Below, in pieces: positions 58,298 to 64,000 of a stretch of 64,000 bases of DNA; positions within the stretch are counted from its first letter, which is position 1; every line of letters starts with the position of its first letter. A program made the position numbers and the translations under genes. The notes under the pieces were generated by a model that saw only the letters and a program-made list of their open reading frames with translations, did not search any database and was not told where the DNA came from. The DNA comes from Ignavibacteriaceae bacterium. Lineage in GTDB: Bacteria > Bacteroidota > Ignavibacteria > Ignavibacteriales > Ignavibacteriaceae. Location: contig JAHBUO010000008.1 in assembly GCA_019638025.1 (NCBI GenBank), forward strand, positions 1-64,000, read 5' to 3'.

Positions 58298-58327
58298 TTG
58301 TTGTTATTTTTTTATTTTGTATTTTTG
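58298..58327 (+). promoter_or_regulatory. Bacteroidota-type promoter candidate
   Basis: TTG at 58298, a 19-base spacer and TATTTTTG at 58320-58327 match the -33/-7 pattern TTG-N19-TAnnTTTG known for Bacteroidota primary sigma. It points to the plus strand, towards the structured hairpin. The region is very T-rich, so a chance match is possible. It also overlaps the Dam ribosome-binding area on the other strand. Confidence 0.35.
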
Positions 58328-58332
58328 AGAGG

Positions 58333-58461
58333 TTACTTTTAAGGGTGGTAACTAAATCAGTTTTATTAAAGGATGGGTGGGCTGTTAACCTACTCGGCCA
58401 CCTCGTAAGTGCCGGTAGCAGTTATCTCAAAAGCCCATCCTTTAATAAGACTGTTTTTTTT
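58333..58461 (+). ncRNA. Candidate structured RNA ending in a terminator
   Basis: A long hairpin: outer arms CAGTTTTATTAAAGGATGGG (58358-58377) and CCCATCCTTTAATAAGACTG (58434-58453) pair at 19 of 20 positions, with inner pairs GGGCT/AGCCC, CTAC/GTAG, CGG/CCG and CAC/GTG around a seven-base loop. The right arm is followed by eight T, so a transcript from the plus strand would end there. The loop contains no long reading frame on that strand. No known RNA family is recognised; a terminator or a regulatory element of the prophage is equally possible. Confidence 0.5.
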
Positions 58462-58509
58462 GTTTATCAATAAGGGTCTCGATATGAAATTATTATTCAC
58501 TTTTGTCAT
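58390..58509 (-). CDS. Possible small prophage protein
   Basis: A 39-codon frame (ATG at 58509, TAG at 58390) ending ITATGTYEVAE, in the direction of the tail genes. It overlaps the structured hairpin, so only one of the two readings may matter. It lacks a good Shine-Dalgarno sequence and homology cannot be judged by eye. Confidence 0.25.
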   Translation of the reverse strand: MTKVNNNFISRPLLINKKNSLIKGWAFEITATGTYEVAE

Positions 58510-58726
58510 CTATGAAAAACCAATTTCTTCTGCCCCAGTAGTAGCTTTCCAAGCGATTTTTAAATATCCTTTTAACAAAAACAATACACTTCAATTTTTT
58601 CTTGATTATCAACCTATCAACTACTCTTTTGTCCCACTTAACCCTCCAGTCAAGTCTGATGATAGGTTAATTAAAGTTGACGGATATTCCAGAAAATTAG
58701 GCGTTATCTTTAGTTATTATTTCTAA
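58484..58726 (+). CDS. Small ORF resembling a beta-barrel C-terminus
   Basis: An 80-codon frame on the plus strand opposite to the tail genes, with AGGGT about ten bases before the ATG. The C-terminal end KLGVIFSYYF has alternating aromatic residues and a terminal Phe as seen in outer membrane barrels, and FNKNNTLQFFLDYQPI resembles two barrel strands. It could be a remnant of a larger gene or a chance frame. It begins just after the hairpin's T-tract. Confidence 0.3.
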   Translation: MKLLFTFVIYEKPISSAPVVAFQAIFKYPFNKNNTLQFFLDYQPINYSFVPLNPPVKSDDRLIKVDGYSRKLGVIFSYYF

Positions 58727-58727
58727 G

Positions 58728-60008
58728 CTATTTCCAGTATGGAATCAACTTATAAGTTGATTCTTCCTTAGTTAGATTTTGAACCAATTCGGTTATAAAA
58801 TATTTATCTCCAAGCACCAAACAATCACGAATTAAAATGTCGGTTCTTGGCAATATTAATTCGTCTCTCCGTACAGTCTGTCTGGAGAGATAATATTCAC
58901 CCCAATAATCTGCTAAAAAGTCATACTTGTATTTATAGGAATACTCAGATGACTTAATGTAACCGACTGTGTAATAATTTCCCTCAGCAAATATTCTATA
59001 AACATTTTGATACACAAATATTTCTAATTTTTCCTCTTCGATACCCGTATCTGTTCCGGATTCTCCATATAATGTATTATCTGCGCGTAAAACCAAATAA
59101 TTTAACTTCTGATAAGGTCGTTTGAATATTAACTGTTTACGACTTTCGCTATTAACTGTTACCTGCCGGTACGAAGTTATGGGATGCAATACTTTAAATA
59201 TTGCTCTCTTTTGAGAAATCATCCCGGTAACACATCCTAAATCAAATGCGAGAGCTTTTAAAACTTTCATATAAGTCTTATAGCCGTTGGGAGAATAACC
59301 TTCGCCATCTAAGGTCTGAAATAAACCTCTATATCTTACATATAAGTTGTCAAAATTAACCTCAAAAGACCTTGGTGGTGGTGATACCTCAGCTTTCCAA
59401 GTCCAGTCGTGTGTGAATTCGACACTAATATCCGGATCGATAATTTTATACAAATCGGTTATTAATGTTTTAACTAATACATACTGATTACTGTTCCAGT
59501 CATAATAGTCACCAAGCAAATTATTAAATGTCTCACCAATATGAGTAGGCGAATAATTTAGTTTTTCTGATTGGGGGGAAAACTCCATCGTGAATAGATT
59601 TTTCGTCTCATCAAACATAAATACCTTATGATCCCAAAATCCGGAAAAATAAGTATAATAATCAGTTGTCCCATTATCCTTGCGTTGATATTCTAAAGTG
59701 ACAGAATTTAATTTACAGTTGGGAGCATTTAGGATTCTCCCCAGATAATTGTATTTATCAAATATCTCTATTTTGAAAGTTGATAATATTATCCAAAATT
59801 CCCTATCATTAATATCGGTCTTAAATATATCGTCTGAAATCACTTCTATACCAAATTCATCATTTGAATAATCAACCCAACTAAATGATCCTAAAATCAT
59901 ATAAGTTGCATCAATCGAAAGAATAATTTTTCTCGTTAAAGAAGGGTAAGTTTTTGGGCTGAATGTAATTCTAAATTTACCTACTAAATTCTCTGTATCT
60001 ATAGTCAT
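58728..60008 (-). CDS. Phage tail tip/baseplate-like protein
   Basis: A 426-aa protein directly after the tape measure gene (4-base overlap), the position of distal tail and tail-hub proteins in siphoviruses. It is rich in aromatic residues and beta-type stretches (DYYTYFSGFWDHKVFMFD, RDNGTTDY-like loops), with no signal peptide. The assignment rests on gene order and composition rather than a motif, so it is tentative; a receptor-binding component is another possibility. The 442 bases after it hold the hairpin and small frames described separately. Confidence 0.6.
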   Translation of the reverse strand: MTIDTENLVGKFRITFSPKTYPSLTRKIILSIDATYMILGSFSWVDYSNDEFGIEVISDDIFKTDINDREFWIILSTFKIEIFDKYNYLGRILNAPNCKLNSVTLEYQRKDNGTTDYYTYFSGFWDHKVFMFDETKNLFTMEFSPQSEKLNYSPTHIGETFNNLLGDYYDWNSNQYVLVKTLITDLYKIIDPDISVEFTHDWTWKAEVSPPPRSFEVNFDNLYVRYRGLFQTLDGEGYSPNGYKTYMKVLKALAFDLGCVTGMISQKRAIFKVLHPITSYRQVTVNSESRKQLIFKRPYQKLNYLVLRADNTLYGESGTDTGIEEEKLEIFVYQNVYRIFAEGNYYTVGYIKSSEYSYKYKYDFLADYWGEYYLSRQTVRRDELILPRTDILIRDCLVLGDKYFITELVQNLTKEESTYKLIPYWK

Positions 60009-61849
60009 CTTTTTAATACCAATTCTTCTTCAGTAGCCCTGAGTACACCACGTAGTTCTTTCCCATCTCCGGTTAGTACCACTGGTGGAATTTTTAACCT
60101 TAAAACTTGAGGTACTGCAGAACCAATAAATTTATTAAGTTCTGAGAGTGGGAACACACCTTCAGCTTCATCACCTTCACCTATCAGAGCAAGTGTAGGC
60201 TTGGTGACTACGCCACCTTTTGCAAATCCAAATATTTTTGTCGCAATGCTGAACAGCGAAATAATATCAAACCCTCCGGAACTTTTCTCACCAGCTTCAC
60301 CCGGCTCTCCGGAATTAGCACTTGTAATTTTATTCTTCAGCGAGTCCAGCAAACCGCTAACCATCATATCAGTTAATGAAGCATAAAATGTGATTTTTAT
60401 TCGTGACCACATAGATGCCCAGGCATCATCCATTCTACCCGTACCGTTCACGAATTCATCTACGAAACTATTGATTCCAGGCCGCATACTTTCAAGAGCA
60501 GCATTTGCAACCTTGTTATTTTCTTCCCACTCTCGAATTATTGCTTCTCTATTCCGCTTTTCATTTTTTTTATCTTTGTCATACTGAAGTGGGTCAACGT
60601 TCTGATATTCCTTTTTAAGAGTCACTCCTGGAAGTTTTTGGGGCAATCTGTCGAATTTACCAATTGTACCTATTGGTTTACCTGTTTCAAAATTAAGAGG
60701 TCTTAACGATTGTGCAGTTTTATTAATTTCCTTGAATTCTTCTTTTAGTATTCGTACTCTTTCTTTAAATCGATACTCATTTAACAATTTTTCAAGTACC
60801 GCATCACCTTTTGCAATTTTCATTTTTTCAGCATAATAGTTCTCCACTTCCTGAAGCTCTTTCTTATAACCAGTTTGCGTTTTTTCGAGAAGGTCTCTTA
60901 ATAACGACTCTTTTGCTCCACGTTCTTTCTCTGCTTGCCTTTTATCTTTTTCATCCTTTTTCTCTTTACTTTGTTCGTCCTGGAACTCTGATTCACGTAT
61001 AAGTTTTTTATAATAGTTGATTTGTTGATCGAGGGCAAATACATATCGGGGGTCTTTTATCATTCCCCGTCTTTCAAGCAGTAGGGATAATTGGTTATCC
61101 AAATCTTTGGTATAACCAACTTGTGCCGAAGCTTTATCCAAAGCGTTCATCTTATCGAGCAAATCAGTATATTTTTTCTGTTCTGTCTCACTTAAATTAG
61201 CATAACCCGAAACCAGGCTACCAATGCCCAAAGGTAAAGAATCAAGAAATTCCTTTCTGCCTGAATATTTTGCCCCATATTCTTTTGTAAGTTCAATAAG
61301 TTGTAACTTTGTTTTTGCTCTCTCATTATCGATCTGGCGACGTGTAAGTTTTTCATATTTACTTGCCAGGTCATCAATTGCCTTTTCTTGCTTTTCAACC
61401 TCCTTTGTTGTATCAGCAAATAATTGCGGGAGTACCTGTAGTAAAAACATAAGTGCATTTACTGCAAGCAAAACTCCACCAGGCCCCTTAATTGAATTGA
61501 ATAATGCTGTTTTGAGGGAAATACCGAGCTCTTTAGCCTCACGACTTGCCTGTTGCATGTACATAACAACCATCGGTATATTATTACCTATTGACATCAT
61601 TCCCATTCTAAAATTAACCATAAACATTGAGGCATCGCCAAGCACCCAGCCAAATTGCTGAACTGCTATGTTCATTCCCTTCATGTCTGCTGTTGTTTTT
61701 TGTGTAGGTGCTTCGGGGAGCGTCTTAAATAGCTTATCTATTTTCTCAGCATACTCCTTACTAATTTTTTCCCCTTTCCCTAACTCGGTTAGGAATGGCT
61801 TCAAATCTAAAATTAAGGCAAGTGCTAACTCATTATTATTGTTTGACAT
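60005..61849 (-). CDS. Phage tail tape measure protein
   Basis: A 614-aa protein that would set tail length and be ejected during infection. N-terminal helical part, a hydrophobic stretch (GPGGVLLAVNALMFLLQVLPQL, about residues 130-150), long charged coiled coils (200-400), and a C-terminal segment FAKGGVVTKPTLALIGEGDE followed by EGVFPLSEL, the characteristic tape measure ending. It overlaps the frameshifted chaperone end by 14 bases and the next gene by 4. It is short for a tape measure, so a short tail of about 90 nm is inferred if 0.15 nm per residue holds. Confidence 0.88.
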   Translation of the reverse strand: MSNNNNELALALILDLKPFLTELGKGEKISKEYAEKIDKLFKTLPEAPTQKTTADMKGMNIAVQQFGWVLGDASMFMVNFRMGMMSIGNNIPMVVMYMQQASREAKELGISLKTALFNSIKGPGGVLLAVNALMFLLQVLPQLFADTTKEVEKQEKAIDDLASKYEKLTRRQIDNERAKTKLQLIELTKEYGAKYSGRKEFLDSLPLGIGSLVSGYANLSETEQKKYTDLLDKMNALDKASAQVGYTKDLDNQLSLLLERRGMIKDPRYVFALDQQINYYKKLIRESEFQDEQSKEKKDEKDKRQAEKERGAKESLLRDLLEKTQTGYKKELQEVENYYAEKMKIAKGDAVLEKLLNEYRFKERVRILKEEFKEINKTAQSLRPLNFETGKPIGTIGKFDRLPQKLPGVTLKKEYQNVDPLQYDKDKKNEKRNREAIIREWEENNKVANAALESMRPGINSFVDEFVNGTGRMDDAWASMWSRIKITFYASLTDMMVSGLLDSLKNKITSANSGEPGEAGEKSSGGFDIISLFSIATKIFGFAKGGVVTKPTLALIGEGDEAEGVFPLSELNKFIGSAVPQVLRLKIPPVVLTGDGKELRGVLRATEEELVLKR

Positions 61850-62473
61850 CTTTCAACTGCTGTAAAAGAGTAATATTTTTATTTAAGCTTTCTTCTCTCA
61901 TAAGAAGCAGATATTGGTTTATTAATAAAGGGTTGTCTTCCATTTGTTTTTTTACCATCTCTATTTTAGTGGCATCGCCGCCGGTTAACTGATACAGAAG
62001 TCTTGTATCTGCTTCTGTATATTTTACACGGTAATATTTTGGGAGATGCTTTCCGAACCTTGAGAGCTCATGTTTGATTTCATCAATTGTGTCGCTCTCT
62101 CGCTTAGTAATATCAGCAATCGATTCAGTAAGCAGCTTGTTGCGGTCGAACCTTCTAAAAAAAAATCGCTGAATATTTCTGCTATAACCTTTCGACTGCT
62201 ATTTCTATACAACCAGTAGCGGTACAATTTAAACTTAAGCAGAAAATTTTTCTCTACAGGCTCAATAATAAGATCGAGCAATTGAGGTGTTTTTTTACTT
62301 GCAATAATAGAAGCGAGTACACCACCGCTAACTGCAAGCATATCACTTGCAAAATTAAATTGTACCGGTATTTTGGTATCTAACTTGGAAATGATACTGA
62401 GGAACTTTTCATCTTCCTTTAAACGCATTTCTTTTTGTCGAAAATCTTGATTGTTCAGGGGATAAGATTTCAT
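61836..62473 (-). CDS. Tail assembly chaperone, G-T type product by -1 frameshift
   Basis: Extended form of the 62024-62473 product. Slipping one base back on the nine-T run at 62157-62165 joins SDFF to FRRFDRNKLL and continues for about 105 more residues to a TAA at 61836, giving about 212 aa. The downstream frame is open, uses no start codon, and ends by overlapping the tape measure start by 14 bases. This is the layout of lambda gpG/gpGT, where the extended protein guides tape measure assembly into the tail tube. Codon count is whole only with a -1 shift. Confidence 0.8.
62024..62473 (-). CDS. Tail assembly chaperone, G-like product
   Basis: The unshifted product of 149 aa, ATG at 62473 overlapping the upstream stop by 4 bases. 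Residues 25-100 are helical and basic (LLKFKLYRYWLYRNSSRKV). The last 45 residues after the T-run (LEGSTATSCLLNRL) are in the frame that would be the rare continuation if the frameshift occurs. Position directly in front of the tape measure gene is the place of chaperone genes in siphophages. Confidence 0.75.
   Translation of the reverse strand: MKSYPLNNQDFRQKEMRLKEDEKFLSIISKLDTKIPVQFNFASDMLAVSGGVLASIIASKKTPQLLDLIIEPVEKNFLLKFKLYRYWLYRNSSRKVIAEIFSDFFLEGSTATSCLLNRLLILLSERATQLMKSNMSSQGSESISQNITV
62157..62165 (-). promoter_or_regulatory. Slippery T9 frameshift site
   Basis: Nine consecutive T on the minus strand (AGCGA-T9-AGAAGG). In the zero frame GAT TTT TTT TTA GAA; a single -1 slip gives TTT AGA AGG TTC. 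Slippage on homopolymers is common in tail chaperones. I did not find an obvious downstream pseudoknot, so stimulatory structure is unverified. Confidence 0.7.
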
Positions 62474-63477
62474 TCGCCATATACCCTTATTTCAAGAAAT
62501 ATGTTTATACCGGCTGTTACTGAGCCAGCAAACAGTTGATTGACTAAACCACACTCAAGTTCGTAGACATCAGTTTCGTATTCTTCCATTTGGAGATATG
62601 TTAATGTGACTCTCTGATATTCTCTCTCGGTAATAAATACAACCGTGTTTTCTAAGGTTGCCCCATACTGTGTTAGCCCAAATACTTTATAATATCCAGC
62701 ATTCGTTCTGGCAAAACTTAATTCCCCTATATTATTGAAGTAAGGCGTTACAGCCAGAGTCCCTTGATCACCATTTTGATAGAGCCCCACAACAACACTT
62801 TTGTAAGGTAGCCCTAAAGCATTACCATTAACTTTAACTTCTCCATTTAAATTTATCTTATCAGCGTATATAGTTACTTCTCCATAATCTTCTCCGGCTG
62901 TTGAAGTAATACTTGCATATGTTCCATTAGAAGCATTTGCTGTACTCAAAAGAGCAGTAGAATTATCAAGGTCAAAAATTATATTATTATTGTTGCCTTC
63001 GTCATTCTTACTATAATACGAAAACACTCTCTGTGTTACGGAAAATGTCCCACTTGCGTTTGTATAAGGATCAGTTTTCGTTATCTGAAAGTTCTCTTCA
63101 GGATTAACTACAAGCTGAATTGTTCCAAAATCATCCTCTGTTGACTGTGATGAAAACCGTAAATCCATCATAATGGGGTTACTGTTCACTGATAAATAAT
63201 TATCACTCCCAGCACCGGTTAATTGTAAATGCCCGAAAATTGTGTCGCCTGTTGTTTTAACATAACCGGTATCATTAAACTCTGATTTTTTCATATAATC
63301 AGAATCATTTGCAATTGTAGCATATACTACAACGGGTAACGGGCTAACTTGTGAGACAGGCACAATTGCCTCGCTTCCGGAGCCGGCTTTAGTGGTATCA
63401 ACAAATCGCACAACTTGAGACCACGACACAGTGGTCATTATAAGTAACGTAATTAGCAGAAAATTTAGTTTTTTCAT
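62470..63477 (-). CDS. Exported phage-locus structural protein
   Basis: A 335-aa protein in the usual place of the major tail protein but with a Sec signal peptide (NFLLITLLIMTTVSWSQ). The middle part has tail-fibre-like stretches (YMKKSEFNDTGYVKTTGDTI, GHLQLTGAGSD). The last 120 residues contain a domain (GLYQNGDQGTLAVTPYFNN...SFARTNAGYYKV) also present in the next gene upstream. AGAGGTG lies 7 bases before its ATG. It may be a secreted moron, a fibre, or a structural protein with a false signal-like start; the combination is unusual. Confidence 0.65.
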   Translation of the reverse strand: MKKLNFLLITLLIMTTVSWSQVVRFVDTTKAGSGSEAIVPVSQVSPLPVVVYATIANDSDYMKKSEFNDTGYVKTTGDTIFGHLQLTGAGSDNYLSVNSNPIMMDLRFSSQSTEDDFGTIQLVVNPEENFQITKTDPYTNASGTFSVTQRVFSYYSKNDEGNNNNIIFDLDNSTALLSTANASNGTYASITSTAGEDYGEVTIYADKINLNGEVKVNGNALGLPYKSVVVGLYQNGDQGTLAVTPYFNNIGELSFARTNAGYYKVFGLTQYGATLENTVVFITEREYQRVTLTYLQMEEYETDVYELECGLVNQLFAGSVTAGINIFLEIRVYGE

Positions 63478-63487
63478 TTTGCACCTC

Positions 63488-63507
63488 TATTAATTAATTA
63501 ATTAATT
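63488..63507. repeat. Short TTAA tandem repeat
   Basis: TTAATTAATTAATTAATT between and into the end of the upstream structural gene, five copies of TTAA. It may simply reflect AT-rich sequence, but it is a possible slippage or integration hot spot. Confidence 0.6.
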
Positions 63508-64000
63508 CAAAGTAAATTATTATATTTTCATCAAGCTCTTCTACTCTTCCATCAGCATCGTTTATGTTCAATATTATCCTATCATCACTGCTTCTTGTAA
63601 TTCTACCAAATAAAAGAGTATCAGACTTAACAACCGCCGATAATTGAGCAACTAATTTGTTAAGCTTAAATGTGTTATCTAAATCGCCAAAATATTCCCC
63701 CTCATTATTACGTGTCCAAGCTATTGCACCAACACTATTTTTATAAGTAGTTACAATTGTTGGATCTGCAGTTGAGGCTTGATTTAATTTAACATGATAC
63801 ACACGGTTACGGCCGGAAGTTATAACCCAATTCGTTCCATTACTTTCAACGTTACAGCTTTCATCAATACCAATAGTCCAAATTATAGTTGAATCAGCAA
63901 CAACCATAAGGGGACCGTTAGCCCCTTTATTTACAAATGTATATTTCTTACCCGGAAGACTTTCCGGAGTGTCAAGAATAAGCTCAACACCATTAGTAAG
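63494..64000 (-). CDS. Phage structural protein, 5' end outside window
   Basis: Frame open to the right edge (reads LTNGVELILDTPESLPGKKY before ATG 63907), so the true start lies outside. Its C-terminal half contains VKLNQASTADPTIVTTYKNS followed by IAWTRNNEGEYFG, similar to the matching segment of the next gene, a domain seen in structural proteins of Bacteroidota phages. No signal peptide can be seen because the start is missing. Likely a tail or neck component. Confidence 0.65.
   Translation of the reverse strand, partial: LTNGVELILDTPESLPGKKYTFVNKGANGPLMVVADSTIIWTIGIDESCNVESNGTNWVITSGRNRVYHVKLNQASTADPTIVTTYKNSVGAIAWTRNNEGEYFGDLDNTFKLNKLVAQLSAVVKSDTLLFGRITRSSDDRIILNINDADGRVEELDENIIIYFELIN

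Larger units (their letters stand above)
57368..64000 (-). mobile_element. Late end of a siphovirus-type prophage, extending beyond the window
   Basis: All main genes are on the minus strand in the order structural protein - exported structural-like protein - tail chaperone - tape measure - tail tip - Dam methylase, the usual siphovirus late order. The left edge is set where a PAS kinase frame stops and repeats begin. The edge sequence starts TGAGAT on the plus strand, compatible with the TG...CA ends of Mu-like transposable phages, and a methylase gene at the late end is reminiscent of Mu's mom position. No integrase or transposase is visible because the rest lies to the right. Confidence 0.8.

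Noticed and set aside
58358-58453. Integron attC site
   Set aside because: The hairpin has the right size, but its inner boxes do not fit the RYYYAAC/GTTRRRY ends and no integron integrase or cassette array is present.
58333-58461. Diversity-generating retroelement template or retron RNA
   Set aside because: No reverse transcriptase gene and no second copy of the sequence are visible in the window.

Overview
The window looks like chromosome of an AT-rich member of the Bacteroidota/Ignavibacteriota lineage, probably Ignavibacteria-like. The evidence is a subtilisin-type protease ending in a type A T9SS sorting domain with the QNYPNPF motif, beta-propeller sensor kinases, a menaquinone methyltransferase, a long-form IleRS, and weak Shine-Dalgarno usage with several TTG starts. 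This placement is inferred from gene families only; no ribosomal RNA is present.

Layout. Bases 1-32,900 are mostly housekeeping genes in short, often overlapping operons: a PAP2 phosphatase fragment and ubiE/menG; a minus-strand run uvrA - AhpD-like - Mpv17-like - deaminase - rdgB - lipoprotein; lepA - lepB - T9SS protease - methyltransferase; initiator tRNA-fMet with a clear terminator; cysS; ileS - DksA-like - lspA - rluD; yggS - divIVA-like - purine nucleoside phosphorylase - membrane coiled-coil protein; pta; a glutathione peroxidase; and a TPR-type sensor kinase.

Bases 33,170-57,364 are a dense, entirely minus-strand signalling region. It holds a propeller sensor kinase, a chemoreceptor, two tandem cassettes each pairing a very small PstS-like periplasmic protein with a porin-like barrel, two kinases that begin with receiver domains, one NarL-type regulator, two stand-alone receivers, and three large sensor kinases that share one PAS-HisKA-HATPase module. 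Most of these genes abut or overlap, which suggests coordinated expression. The NarL-type protein is the only DNA-binding regulator seen, so I infer a many-input phosphorelay tied to an outer-membrane/periplasmic ligand and chemotaxis.

From about 57,368 to the right edge lies the late end of a siphovirus-type prophage: structural proteins, a tail assembly chaperone with a -1 frameshift signal in a run of nine T, tape measure protein, a tail-tip-like protein and a Dam-type methylase. Its end interrupts the upstream kinase of the signalling operon in mid PAS domain and carries repeated and inverted motifs that could be transposase-binding sites. A structured 100-base hairpin with a terminator tail sits inside the prophage between the methylase and tail genes.
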